The translations under genes were made by a program, and so were the position numbers. A DNA stretch of 63,590 nucleotides from Allobogoriella deserti (lineage in GTDB: Bacteria > Actinomycetota > Actinomycetes > Actinomycetales > Actinomycetaceae), in NCBI RefSeq assembly GCF_042680605.1, contig NZ_JBHUEE010000014.1:1-63590 (forward strand). Direction: 5' to 3'. Shown piece by piece: positions 25,985 through 34,013 of the stretch (position 1 is its first letter; each line of letters begins with the position of its first letter). The notes under the pieces were generated by a model. It saw nothing but the letters and a program-made list of their open reading frames with translations, was not told the origin of the DNA and did no database searches.

Positions 25985-26027
25985 CCGGGCCGGTGGATGC
26001 AGGCGATACCTGCAGCCACCGGCCCGG
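25985..26027. terminator. Bidirectional hairpin between phoU and gpmA
   Basis: A 12-bp outer stem (25985-25996 with 26016-26027) encloses a TGCAGG/CCTGCA stem. It lies between convergent phoU and gpmA stops, so it can terminate both. Confidence 0.8.
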
Positions 26028-26052
26028 CCACGTCTCGGGCGCGCGTCGTCGC

Positions 26053-26790
26053 CTACCGGCCCTGGTTGGCCACAGCCGCGATGGCCTCCTTGGCCGCCTC
26101 AGGGTCCAGGTAGCGCCCACCCGGCTGTGTGGGGGTGAGATTCTCGTCCAGCTCGTACACGAGCGGGATACCGGTGGGCACGTTGAGCCCGGAGATCGTC
26201 TCGTCGTCGATGCCGTCCAGGTGCTTGATGATCGCACGCAACGAGTTGCCGTGCGCGGCCACTAGCACGACCTTTCGGCTCTTCAGGTCCGGGACGATCG
26301 CCTCGTTCCAGTACGGGAGGGCACGCTCCAGAACGTCCTTGAGGCACTCCGAACGTGGGATCGGCTCGCCGGCGTAGCGAGGGTCGGCGTCCTGGGAGAA
26401 CTCGGTGCCGGGCTCGATCTCCGGCGGCGGAACGTCGTAGGAACGGCGCCAGAGCATGAACTGCTCCTCACCGTACTCGTCGCGGATCTCCTTCTTGTTC
26501 TTGCCCTGCAGGGCGCCGTAATGGCGCTCGTTCAGTCGCCAGTGACGATGGACCGGGATCCAGTGACGGTCGGCCACGTCCAGCGCGAGGTTGGCCGTGG
26601 AGATCGCCCGCCGCAGCAGGGAGGTGTGCACGATGTCCGGCAGGACGCCGGCATCGACCATGAGCCGACCACCAGTCAGCGCCTCCTCGGTGCCCTTCTC
26701 GGACAGCGGGACGTCGACCCAGCCGGTGAAGAGGTTCTGCGCGTTCCAATCGCTCTCGCCATGACGGAGCAGTACCAGGGTGTAGGTCAT
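26053..26790 (-). CDS. gpmA: 2,3-bisphosphoglycerate-dependent phosphoglycerate mutase
   Basis: A glycolytic enzyme of 245 aa. The phosphohistidine motif is LLRHGESDWN, with LNERHYGALQGKNK and VVLVAAHGNSLRAI supplying the rest of the active site. The length and the FTGWVDVPLSEKG segment are standard. The start is the ATG at 26790. Its position next to phoU and senX3-regX3 parallels gpm1-senX3-regX3 in mycobacteria. Function is certain; a link to phosphate regulation is only positional. Confidence 0.97.
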   Translation of the reverse strand: MTYTLVLLRHGESDWNAQNLFTGWVDVPLSEKGTEEALTGGRLMVDAGVLPDIVHTSLLRRAISTANLALDVADRHWIPVHRHWRLNERHYGALQGKNKKEIRDEYGEEQFMLWRRSYDVPPPEIEPGTEFSQDADPRYAGEPIPRSECLKDVLERALPYWNEAIVPDLKSRKVVLVAAHGNSLRAIIKHLDGIDDETISGLNVPTGIPLVYELDENLTPTQPGGRYLDPEAAKEAIAAVANQGR

Positions 26791-26815
26791 GGTCCCATTC
26801 CACCACGAGGACCAC

Positions 26816-26849
26816 GACGGCCGGCCACCCGTGCGGGCGGCCGGCCGTC
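26816..26849 (-). terminator. Hairpin terminator after lsr2
   Basis: A perfect 11-bp GC-rich stem (26816-26826 with 26839-26849) lies 21 bases past the lsr2 stop and upstream of gpmA. Confidence 0.75.
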
Positions 26850-26870
26850 AGTGAGTTCGCGCGAAGGTGC

Positions 26871-27197
26871 TCAGCCGTTGGCCTTCTCGTAGGCCTGGCG
26901 AACCTCGGCCGAGATCCGGCCCCGTTCGGAGACCTCGTAGCCGTGCTTGCGCGCCCACTCGCGGATCTTGCCCGCGTCCGAGCTCGAACCCGACCGGGAG
27001 GACCGGCGGGCGTTGCGGCGTCCGCCGGCACGGCGTGCGTGCCCGACCCACTCGGAGAACGACTCACGCAGCGCCTTCGCATGCTCCTCGGACAGGTCGA
27101 TCTCGTAGGTGACGCCGTCGAGCGCGAACGTGATGGTCTCGTCCGCCGAGGATCCGTCGATGTCGTCGATGAGCTGGACTTGCACCTTCTGGGCCAT
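26871..27197 (-). CDS. lsr2: Lsr2 nucleoid-associated xenogeneic silencer
   Basis: A 108-aa protein. The N-terminal dimerisation domain begins MAQKVQVQLIDDIDGS, with beta-strand pairs through GVTYEIDLSEEHA. After a basic Arg/Ser linker, the C-terminal DNA-binding domain has IREWARKHGYEVSERGRIS, whose RGR motif enters the AT-rich minor groove. It bridges and silences AT-rich, often foreign DNA. GGGGAG precedes the ATG. The upstream region is among the least GC-rich in the window, which would suit autoregulation. Confidence 0.96.
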   Translation of the reverse strand: MAQKVQVQLIDDIDGSSADETITFALDGVTYEIDLSEEHAKALRESFSEWVGHARRAGGRRNARRSSRSGSSSDAGKIREWARKHGYEVSERGRISAEVRQAYEKANG

Positions 27198-27316
27198 GTG
27201 TTCTCCCCTGCATCACGTTAAGTAGCTCATTTCTCGGGTACGCACGGCCGTGTGTTCCCCGACGTGTCACCAGCGTAATTGTTTCGCCCGCAATTGTCAT
27301 GCCGCACTCACTCGGA

Positions 27317-27346
27317 GGTAACTATGCGAGCGCGGTCGGTAACTAT
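27317..27346 (+). repeat. Paired 9-bp direct repeats spaced by two helical turns
   Basis: GGTAACTAT occurs at 27317-27325 and 27338-27346, 21 bp apart, each followed by a similar CG-rich flank. The second covers the stop codon of the small membrane protein gene. Same-face spacing suggests a protein-binding site upstream of lsr2, but no factor can be named. Confidence 0.4.
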
Positions 27347-27513
27347 TCGGTCGCGCGCCTGGGCTGCGTTTTCCTCACCTGCGCAGCGTCCTGGCGGTCC
27401 TGCTCGCGCAGGGCGGCGCGCTCTTTACGGTCCGCGGTGACGATGGCGCGGATGGCCACATAGAAGAGAATTCCGGTCCCGATGGACGGGACGAGCGCCA
27501 CCAGATAGTCCAC
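27343..27513 (-). CDS. Small single-pass membrane protein, 56 aa
   Basis: Read from a GTG at 27513, the protein begins MDYLVALVPSIGTGILFYV, a hydrophobic helix over about residues 4-25, followed by a basic, Gln/Arg-rich cytoplasmic tail containing ADRKERAALREQDRQD. Very similar short proteins are widespread in actinobacteria; their role is unknown. No strong Shine-Dalgarno is visible. It lies 146 bases upstream of lsr2 in the same direction. Confidence 0.72.
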   Translation of the reverse strand: MDYLVALVPSIGTGILFYVAIRAIVTADRKERAALREQDRQDAAQVRKTQPRRATE

Positions 27514-27939
27514 GCTGGAAGTCTACGTCCAGCACCCGTGCGGCGTCGTGGCGAGCGGCGAGCATTGTGGGCAAGCCCTCACCGCGCTGGGAGACATCGC
27601 AGTGCCGTAACGGGCGCGTCCTCTCCCCAGACGAGCGCCGGCGTGCGGACTCCGGGTCAATACATCACTGCCAATGCACCGACGTTGACCGCCCGGTAAG
27701 CCCACCGAATGCGGCACCTGCTGGGACCGTGCTCCAAACGGACAATACGTTCGACAATGCGGCGCCCTACCCGACACGTCACGACCGATACGCCGCATCG
27801 GCGTCCAAGCTGCGCGAACATTTCCTCGTCACGGCGCGATCGCTGATCGGACGAAATGTTCACGCTGCATGTTTTCTGCTGCCGCCGTCGTCCGGCTCGG
27901 CGCCGCCGGACTAATGGGGACACGGCGGAATAGACAGCG
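27514..27939. other. Intergenic region without a supported gene
   Basis: About 425 bases with lower GC than the surroundings and no convincing coding pattern. It holds an inverted repeat GAACATTTC (27816-27824) / GAAATGTTC (27853-27861) around a 28-base spacer, and a shorter ATGCGGCG/CGCCGCAT pair. Reading frames crossing it run into the tRNA-Thr and are not credible. Confidence 0.5.
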
Positions 27940-27966
27940 ACGGCCCGGCACATGGTGCCGGGCCGT
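27940..27966 (-). terminator. Hairpin terminator after tRNA-Thr(CGU)
   Basis: A perfect 12-bp stem (27940-27951 with 27955-27966) and a 3-base loop lie 5 bases beyond the 3' end of the minus-strand tRNA. Confidence 0.8.
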
Positions 27967-27971
27967 CTCGG

Positions 27972-28044
27972 AGCCGCCTGTGGGAATCGAACCCACGACC
28001 TATTCATTACGAGTGAATCGCTCTGCCGACTGAGCTAAGGCGGC
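27972..28044 (-). tRNA. tRNA-Thr (CGU)
   Basis: A 73-nt minus-strand cloverleaf: acceptor stem 28038-28044 with 27973-27979, T arm with the GGGTTCGATTCCC core, and anticodon stem ATTCA/TGAAT around loop CTCGTAA, giving anticodon CGT. No CCA is encoded. It lies downstream of the holB and TAP-like hydrolase genes. Confidence 0.95.
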
Positions 28045-28131
28045 ACGACGCCGAGCGGCGTCTCAGCGCAGATCACTCTACAAGCCCCGTGGCAGGGTCT
28101 TCAAAGCCTGGGACCGTGACACGTACGACAC

Positions 28132-29700
28132 TCAGCACATGGTGCCGTCCTCGGGGACGACGCCGTCGATGAGATAGGCGTCGACCGCCTCGGTGACGCA
28201 CGCGTTGGAACTGCCGTACGCGGTGTGCCCCTCGCCCTCGTAGGTGAGCAGTGTGCCGCTGGCGAGCTGCTCGGTCAGGCTCTCGCTCCACCGGTACGGC
28301 GTCGCCGGGTCACCGGTGGTGCCGACGACGAGGATGGGGGCCGCGCCGGCCGCCTGCACCGGTCCTTCGACGCCGTCACCGTCGACCGACCACGGCTCGC
28401 ACAACAGGTCGCCGTAGGACAGCGACGGGCCGAAAGTCGGAGCAGCCTCGGCGAGATCCTCTGCCTCGGAGCGCCACTGCTCGAGGTTGCCCCGTACGGG
28501 GTGATCCAGGCAGTTGATCGCCCAGTTCGCCTCGGTCGAGTTGTCCCGGTAGCTGCCGTCCTCGGTCCGTCCGGCCTGGAAGTCGGCGAGGAACATCAGC
28601 TGGGATCCGTCGGACTGACCGATCGCCTGCTCGAGGGCGCTGGTCAGCACCGGCCAGTTCCCGACGTTGTACAGGGCGGTGAGGATGCCGGACAGCGCCA
28701 GCGGAGCCGTGAGCTCGCGCCCGTCGGCCGTGGGCAACGGGTCCTCACCCGCGAGGTCGAGCAGGGTGCGGATCTGCTCCATGCCGTCCTCGACGTCGCC
28801 GTCGAGCGGACATTGCGGTCCCGCCTGGCAGTCCTCCACGTACGCCCGCAGCGCCTGCTCGAAGGCTTCGGCCTGGTCTCGCGAGATCTCCGAGGCCGTC
28901 AGACTCGGGTCCATCGCGCCGTCGAGCACCATCCGGCCGACCCGCCCCGGGAACGTCTCGGCATACACCGACCCGAGCAGCGTGCCGTAGGAGTAGCCGA
29001 GGTAGTCCAGGTCGTCCTCTCCCAGGGAGGCCCGTAGGACGTCCATGTCCCGGGCCGCCGATCGTGTGTCGATGTGCCGCAGGACTGGCCCGGAACCCGC
29101 AGCGCATCCCTCGGCGATGCGCCGCGCATCCGCCCGGAAGTCCGCAATTCCCTGCTGGGTGTCCATCTCGTAGTCGGCCGCACGCAACTCGTCGAGTTCG
29201 GCGTCGCTGACGCAGTCGACCGGCGCGGACTCGCCGACACCGCGAGGATCGAACGCGACGACGTCGTACCGGGCGAGCAGGTCGCCGGAGAACATCTGAT
29301 CCACGGTGGTGAGCATCTCCAGGCCGGAACCGCCAGGGCCGCCCGGGTTGATCACGAGCGATCCCAGAGATTCCCCGTCGGCGCTGCGCCGCTGGACGGC
29401 GAGCTCGATCGTCTCGCCGGCCGGCTCGGCGTAGTCGACCGGGACCGTGACGGTGGCGCACTCACGAGCTCCGCACTCCTGCCAGTCGAGCTGCTGACCG
29501 TAGTACTCCGCCAGCTCGGCCGGTTCGGGATCGGGCTCTGGCTCGCCCGAGGAGGATTCCTGTTCCGCAGCTCCGCTCCCGCGCTCCTCGCCGCCGGTGG
29601 GCTCGACACGATCCATCGGCGTCGGGGACGAGCAACCGGTCAGGACGGCGACCGCCGCGGCGACGGCAGCCAGTGACGTGGTCAGCGGGACTCGGCGCAC
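28132..29700 (-). CDS. Exported alpha/beta hydrolase with TAP-like C-terminal domain
   Basis: A 522-aa lipoprotein of the tripeptidyl-aminopeptidase/proteinase family (CaeA/Hip1-like). A signal peptide ends at lipobox LTGC, followed by an acidic Ser/Glu/Pro linker to about residue 65. The hydrolase core has the oxyanion segment NPGGPGGSG, the nucleophile elbow GYSYGTLLG, a catalytic Asp region near GTTGDPATPYRW, and His in YEGEGHTAYG. The TAP-like C-terminal domain contains a Cys pair. It should act outside the membrane on peptides or esters. The GTG start lies 6 bases after a TAGCGT box (29707-29712), so its transcript is probably leaderless and separate from holB. Confidence 0.88.
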   Translation of the reverse strand: MRRVPLTTSLAAVAAAVAVLTGCSSPTPMDRVEPTGGEERGSGAAEQESSSGEPEPDPEPAELAEYYGQQLDWQECGARECATVTVPVDYAEPAGETIELAVQRRSADGESLGSLVINPGGPGGSGLEMLTTVDQMFSGDLLARYDVVAFDPRGVGESAPVDCVSDAELDELRAADYEMDTQQGIADFRADARRIAEGCAAGSGPVLRHIDTRSAARDMDVLRASLGEDDLDYLGYSYGTLLGSVYAETFPGRVGRMVLDGAMDPSLTASEISRDQAEAFEQALRAYVEDCQAGPQCPLDGDVEDGMEQIRTLLDLAGEDPLPTADGRELTAPLALSGILTALYNVGNWPVLTSALEQAIGQSDGSQLMFLADFQAGRTEDGSYRDNSTEANWAINCLDHPVRGNLEQWRSEAEDLAEAAPTFGPSLSYGDLLCEPWSVDGDGVEGPVQAAGAAPILVVGTTGDPATPYRWSESLTEQLASGTLLTYEGEGHTAYGSSNACVTEAVDAYLIDGVVPEDGTMC

Positions 29701-29706
29701 CCGGCC

Positions 29707-29712
29707 ACGCTA
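29707..29712 (-). promoter_or_regulatory. -10 box (TAGCGT) for the TAP-like hydrolase
   Basis: Minus-strand TAGCGT followed by 6 bases and the GTG at 29700, within the 64-base gap after holB. Confidence 0.55.
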
Positions 29713-29764
29713 CCTGGCACCCGCCCCGGCCCCCGAACAGGCGGCCCGGCCTGTGGACAGCCCG

Positions 29765-30934
29765 TCAGCCGGCCTGCGGGCGCAGCGCCACCATCATGGC
29801 CTCGACGGCGAGCAACGGCGCGACGTTGGCCTCCAGCCGTTCCCGTGCGACGCCCACCGCGTCCATCCGACGCACGGTCTGCTCGGGCGTGGAATCCGCC
29901 GCGAGCCGCCGCACCTCCCGCTCGAGGTCCGTGTTGACCAGGTCGACCCCGGCCTCGAGCTGGACCACGAGGACGTCGCGGTAGAGAGACAGCAGATCGA
30001 CCATGGCGCGGTCGAGTACGTCGCGCTGCGCCCTGGTGGCACGCCGCTTCTGCTCGTCCTCGAGTTGCCGGACCTGGGTGCGCAGGGCGGGCGGTAACCG
30101 TGATCCCGCCTCGGCTCCCAGGCTGCGCAGGAGTTCGGCCTTCTCCTCGGCGTCGCGCTCCTCGGTGGCCGCCTTGGCGTCCGCGTTCGCAGTCTCGATG
30201 AGCTCCGCGGCGGCGAGCACGGCGTCGCCGACACCGCGGATCCCCGCCGGGACGGCAAGCTGGCGGCGTCGGCGTTCCCGCGCCTCGGGGTCCTTCGCCA
30301 GCCGCCGAGCCAACCCGATGTGCGACTGCGTCGCCCGCGCGGCGGCGAGCGCCACGTCCGGGTCGAGGCCGTCCCGGCGGACCAGCAGGTCGGCCACCGC
30401 CCCGGGGGCCGGAACGCGCAGGTGGACGCCGCGGCACCTCGAGCGGATCGTGGTCAGGACGTCCTCCGGGCTCGGCGCGCACAACAGCCACACGGTTCGC
30501 GGGGGTGGCTCCTCGACCGCCTTGAGCAACACGTTCGATGTGCGCTCGACCATCCGGTCGGCGTCCTCCATGAGCATCACGCGGTAACGGCCGCGCGCCG
30601 GGGAGCGCTGGGCCTGAGAGACGAGGGGCCGGATCTCGTCGATGCTGAAGACGACCTTCTCGGTGCCGATCAGCGTGACGTCGGCGTGAGACCCGGACAG
30701 CGCCGTCGTACATTCATGGCAGCGGCCGCAGCCGGGCTCGTCCGGATCGCTGCACTGCAGCGCCGCGGCGAACGCACGGGCGGCGACCGAGCGGCCGGAC
30801 CCGGGAGGACCGGTGATCAGCCAGGAGTGCGTCATGCTCGCGTCGCCGCCGCCGGCCTGCCGGGAGGCGAGCACCGCCTCCTTGAAGGTCGCCACCGCCG
30901 CGTCCTGCCCGACGACGTCGTCCCAGACGCTCAT
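29765..30934 (-). CDS. holB: DNA polymerase III delta-prime subunit (clamp loader)
   Basis: A 389-aa AAA+ clamp-loader subunit. The N terminus MSVWDDVVGQDAAV is typical. The P-loop is GPPGSGRS (Arg in place of Lys, as usual for non-ATPase delta-prime); the zinc module has CGRCHEC and an earlier Cys; the sensor region contains LLKAVEEPPP and TIRSRCRGVHL. The C-terminal domain is helical. Its ATG overlaps the tmk stop as ATGA, the standard tmk-holB pair. Confidence 0.93.
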   Translation of the reverse strand: MSVWDDVVGQDAAVATFKEAVLASRQAGGGDASMTHSWLITGPPGSGRSVAARAFAAALQCSDPDEPGCGRCHECTTALSGSHADVTLIGTEKVVFSIDEIRPLVSQAQRSPARGRYRVMLMEDADRMVERTSNVLLKAVEEPPPRTVWLLCAPSPEDVLTTIRSRCRGVHLRVPAPGAVADLLVRRDGLDPDVALAAARATQSHIGLARRLAKDPEARERRRRQLAVPAGIRGVGDAVLAAAELIETANADAKAATEERDAEEKAELLRSLGAEAGSRLPPALRTQVRQLEDEQKRRATRAQRDVLDRAMVDLLSLYRDVLVVQLEAGVDLVNTDLEREVRRLAADSTPEQTVRRMDAVGVARERLEANVAPLLAVEAMMVALRPQAG

Positions 30935-31608
30935 CGGGCAGGCTCCGGCAGCATGGGCCTGAGGTGGTCACGGACGGCGTGATGGACGTCCTCCGGAGCG
31001 GCCGCCGCGTCGACGACGAGGAACCGGTCCGGATCCGCTGCGGCGAGGTCGAGGAAGTGGTGTCGCACGCGGATGTGGAAGTCGAGCGACTCACGCTCGA
31101 GCCGATCCGGCGTGCCGTGGCGGCGCTGCGCACCGATCGCCGGGTCGAGGTCGAGCAGCACCGTCAGGTGAGGGAGCAGGCCGCGGGTGGCCCACAGGTT
31201 GAGCCCGCGGATCTCCTCCGGGCCGAGGTCCCGTGCGGCCCCCTGATAGGCCACCGAGGAGTCCAGGTAGCGGTCCGTGACGACGACGGCGCCGCGTTCC
31301 AGCGCGGGCAGCACCAGGTGGTGGACGTGGTGGGCCCGGTCGGTCGCGTAGAGCAGCGCCTCGGTGCGTGGGTCGACGTCGTCGCCGTGCAGCACCGCCT
31401 CACGCAGCACCCGACCCAGGTCGGTGCCGCCGGGTTCGCGGGTGAGGACCACTTCGTGACCGAGGTCGGTCAACCACCGCCCCAGCAGGTCGCGCTGGGT
31501 GGTCTTACCCGCGCCGTCCCCGCCCTCGAGCGAGATGAAGCAGCCCGCGAGTTGCCCGGCCGCACCGGAAGCCAGCGCCGGTATGCCGGCGGGAACCTCA
31601 GGACTCAC
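30931..31608 (-). CDS. tmk: Thymidylate kinase
   Basis: Phosphorylates dTMP to dTDP. The P-loop is FISLEGGDGAGKTTQ, then TREPGGTDLGR, and DRYLDSSVAYQGAARDL. It is 225 aa. The GTG at 31608 is preferred: a TACTCT box lies 6 bases upstream (leaderless spacing), and longer readings would overlap the divergent Rv2466c-like gene. The 21 residues before the P-loop are a slightly long N-terminal extension. Confidence 0.93.
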   Translation of the reverse strand: MSPEVPAGIPALASGAAGQLAGCFISLEGGDGAGKTTQRDLLGRWLTDLGHEVVLTREPGGTDLGRVLREAVLHGDDVDPRTEALLYATDRAHHVHHLVLPALERGAVVVTDRYLDSSVAYQGAARDLGPEEIRGLNLWATRGLLPHLTVLLDLDPAIGAQRRHGTPDRLERESLDFHIRVRHHFLDLAAADPDRFLVVDAAAAPEDVHHAVRDHLRPMLPEPAR

Positions 31609-31614
31609 GCGGTC

Positions 31615-31620
31615 AGAGTA
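31615..31620 (-). promoter_or_regulatory. -10 box (TACTCT) for tmk-holB
   Basis: Minus-strand TACTCT, 6 bases before the tmk GTG; its divergent partner for the next gene lies 33 bases away. Confidence 0.58.
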
Positions 31621-31653
31621 GTCGGACACCACGACACGGCGCGCCGACGGGGC

Positions 31654-31659
31654 TACCGT
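31654..31659 (+). promoter_or_regulatory. -10 box (TACCGT) for the Rv2466c-like gene
   Basis: TACCGT followed by exactly 7 bases and ATG at 31667. This supports that ATG over the GTG at 31658 that overlaps the box. Confidence 0.6.
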
Positions 31660-31666
31660 GGACGGC

Positions 31667-32287
31667 ATGACCGGGCGGACGACGGCGGAGTTCTGGTTCG
31701 ACCCGTCCTGTCCGTACACCTGGTTGACCTCGCGATGGTTGGTGGAGGTCGCACGGGTCCGACCGGTCGACATCCGCTGGCGCCTGATGAGCCTGTCGGT
31801 GCTCAACGAGGACCGGGAGGACGATCCCGAGGGAGACTCAGCGGGTTACCTGTGGGTACCCGTGCGAGTGTGCATGGCCACATTGAGCGAGCACGGCGAG
31901 GCGGCGCTCGCCCGCCTGTACGCGGCCATGTGGACGACGGCGCGCACGGGCGACTGGCTCGGCGACCTGTACGCCGCGTTGCGTGCCGCCGACCTGCCGG
32001 AGTCCCTCGCCCATGCGGGGGGTTCAACGGTGCACGACGCCGCGGTCCGGGCCTCGCACGCGGAGGCGATCGCGCAGCTGGGTGAGCACGTCGGCACACC
32101 AGTGGTCCGGACGACAGGGCCCGAGGGTAGCTCGACCGCATTCTTCGGCCCCGTGATATCACGAGTGCCCACCGGCGAGGATGCCGGGCGGCTCTGGGAC
32201 GGGGCGGTACTTGTCGCGGCCATACCGGGATTCCACGAGCTCAAGGGCGGCCCACACGCGGAACCGGAGCTCGACCCGACGTACTGA
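31667..32287 (+). CDS. DsbA-family thioredoxin-fold protein, Rv2466c-like
   Basis: A 206-aa cytosolic protein aligned in outline with the mycothiol-dependent nitroreductase/oxidoreductase Rv2466c: AEFWFDPSCPYTWLTSRW at the N terminus, WRLMSLSVLNEDR next, and GTPVV with FFGPVISRVPTGEDAGRLWD near the C terminus. Rv2466c has a CPWC active site. Here the motif is C15-P-Y-T18, so only the first Cys remains; it would have to work by a monothiol mechanism, relying on mycothiol to resolve. The start is supported by the leaderless box 7 bases upstream. It is divergent from tmk. Confidence 0.85.
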   Translation: MTGRTTAEFWFDPSCPYTWLTSRWLVEVARVRPVDIRWRLMSLSVLNEDREDDPEGDSAGYLWVPVRVCMATLSEHGEAALARLYAAMWTTARTGDWLGDLYAALRAADLPESLAHAGGSTVHDAAVRASHAEAIAQLGEHVGTPVVRTTGPEGSSTAFFGPVISRVPTGEDAGRLWDGAVLVAAIPGFHELKGGPHAEPELDPTY

Positions 32288-32331
32288 CACTGCCAGTCGA
32301 CGCCCGCCGCAGGCCGCGACTCCGGCCATGC

Positions 32332-33360
32332 CTACTCCCCCGGGTAGACCACCCCGAGCTGACGGCGGACCTCGTCCATGATCTCCATGACCTCGACGGT
32401 TGCCGACCAGGGCATCACGCCGGACTCGCGCTCGCCGGCGCTCACCCGCCTGGCCACCTCGGCGGCCTGGTACTGGAACCCGCCGGGGGCGGGCTCGCCG
32501 TCGGGCCAGGTCCATACCTCGCCGTCGGCGGGCGTGACGGACAGCCGCCCGGGTACGTAGAAGACACCGTCGATGTCGACGCGGCCCTCGGTACCGATCA
32601 CGGACGCCGCCGTGCGGGTACGCGCCCACATGTTCGCCGTCGCCAGGCCCACGGCGTTGCCGTAAGCCAGGGTGACGGCCTCGTGGACGTCGACGCCCAG
32701 CTCGGAGAGCATGCCGACGGCGTGCACCGAACCGGGTCGACCGAGCAGGCTGTGGATGAACGAGATCGGATACACACCGAGGTCGAGCAACGCGCCTCCG
32801 GCCAGTGACGGCTCGCGCAGCCGTTCGACGTGCGGCAGCCGCTGGCCGTGATCACCGTGCACGGCCAGGATCTCCCCGAGCCGGCCGGAGACGACCAGGT
32901 CACGCAGGGCCACCATGTGCGGCAGGAACCGGCTCCACATCGCCTCCATCGCGAACAGGCCCTGCCGCTCCGCGACCGCGAAGACCTCACGCGCCTCGGC
33001 GGCATTGCGGGTGAACGCCTTCTCGACGAGGACCGGCTTGCCGGCCTCGAGGGCCTGGATCGCGTGAGCATGGTGGTGACTGTGCGGTGTGGCGACGTAG
33101 ACGACGTCGACCTCGGGATCAGTGACCAGCCCGGCGTAGGAACCGTGCGCGCGCGCCAGTGCGTGCGTCTGGGCGAACGCCTCGGCCCGTGCGAGGTCCC
33201 GCGACCCGACGGCGACCACCTGCTGGGCGGACAGCGCCGGGACCTCGCGGGCGAACCGTCCGGCGATGCCGCCGGCCCCGAGGATCCCCCACCGCAGCGG
33301 CGGTGCCTCACGGGGGTCGGGAGGTGTCTGCAGGTGCGTCCGCGTCGCCAGGGTGCTCAT
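32332..33360 (-). CDS. Gfo/Idh/MocA-family NAD(P)-dependent oxidoreductase
   Basis: A 342-aa enzyme. The Rossmann motif is WGILGAGGIAGRFA; VDVVYVATPHSHHHAHA and GKPVLVEKAFTRN (catalytic EK) are family hallmarks, and DLGVYPISFIHSLLG lies in the C-terminal beta-sheet domain. Members oxidise sugars or trans-dihydrodiols; the substrate here is unknown. The ATG at 33360 is chosen because the ten residues upstream look non-coding and a TAGATT box lies 8 bases before it. It converges with the Rv2466c-like gene. Confidence 0.9.
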   Translation of the reverse strand: MSTLATRTHLQTPPDPREAPPLRWGILGAGGIAGRFAREVPALSAQQVVAVGSRDLARAEAFAQTHALARAHGSYAGLVTDPEVDVVYVATPHSHHHAHAIQALEAGKPVLVEKAFTRNAAEAREVFAVAERQGLFAMEAMWSRFLPHMVALRDLVVSGRLGEILAVHGDHGQRLPHVERLREPSLAGGALLDLGVYPISFIHSLLGRPGSVHAVGMLSELGVDVHEAVTLAYGNAVGLATANMWARTRTAASVIGTEGRVDIDGVFYVPGRLSVTPADGEVWTWPDGEPAPGGFQYQAAEVARRVSAGERESGVMPWSATVEVMEIMDEVRRQLGVVYPGE

Positions 33361-33444
33361 GTGCCCCGAATCTAGCGGGGTCGAGCCCATGCCACGGGCG
33401 GCATTCGATCCGCGGGATGCCGGCGGGCGGCTGCAGGATGAGAC

Positions 33445-33708
33445 TCAGTCGGTGCCGCCCCGATGCGGCGGCCTGTTGTCCGGGGTCGGCCGTCGTGGCC
33501 GGCGACGACCTCGTGCCGGCCGCCGTAACCGCTGCGCAAGGATGCTGGCCAGGCCGAGCAGGGCGACCATCGCACCGATGAGGCGGGGTGCGTCGAGGAT
33601 GCCAGTGAGGTACAGGATCACCACGGTCACCCCGGCGGCGAGCAGAAGCACCCCGAGATAGCCCAGCCGTCGGTCCGGTCCCCGCCGGCCTTCCCTGAGC
33701 CTGCTCAT
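33445..33708 (-). CDS. Small two-helix membrane protein, 87 aa
   Basis: The ATG at 33708 is preceded by GAAGGG at a 6-base spacing. Two hydrophobic segments (about residues 14-38 and 42-62) follow an Arg-rich cytoplasmic start, and the C terminus is strongly basic with Arg/Pro. I do not recognise the family. It lies 14 bases after another small membrane protein gene downstream of topA, so the three probably share a transcript. Confidence 0.65.
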   Translation of the reverse strand: MSRLREGRRGPDRRLGYLGVLLLAAGVTVVILYLTGILDAPRLIGAMVALLGLASILAQRLRRPARGRRRPRRPTPDNRPPHRGGTD

Positions 33709-33722
33709 GCCCAGCCCTTCGC

Positions 33723-34013
33723 TCAGCGGAACTTCGACATCGGGTCGTAGCCCTCGCCGGTCTCGGTCGGGTCGCTCGAGGGCGCCGCCCCGTCCCGGAG
33801 ACGCCGCTGGTGACGCAGCAGGTAGGACACGACCACGAGGCCCCCGACAACCGCGACCACAGCCACCGCCGCGACGAAGATTCCCTGCTCGATCACGCCG
33901 ATGGCGAAGAGCACCACGACGGCGGCGAGCACAGCTCCTTCGATCACGGCGAAGGTCAGGAAGAACCGGGTGAGCCGCTGACTGGCTCCGTCGGGACCAG
34001 CACTCATCGTCAT
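33723..34013 (-). CDS. Small two-helix membrane protein, 96 aa
   Basis: The ATG overlaps the topA stop as ATGA, which fixes the start and implies coupled translation. There are two long hydrophobic helices (about residues 16-39 and 45-66), then a basic loop and an acidic C-terminal tail. Function unknown. Small membrane proteins downstream of topA are seen in other actinobacteria but lack an assigned role. Confidence 0.72.
   Translation of the reverse strand: MTMSAGPDGASQRLTRFFLTFAVIEGAVLAAVVVLFAIGVIEQGIFVAAVAVVAVVGGLVVVSYLLRHQRRLRDGAAPSSDPTETGEGYDPMSKFR

Noticed and set aside
27657..28007. Open frame of 116 codons upstream of tRNA-Thr
   Set aside because: It begins inside the tRNA gene and runs through its terminator; no homology or coding bias.
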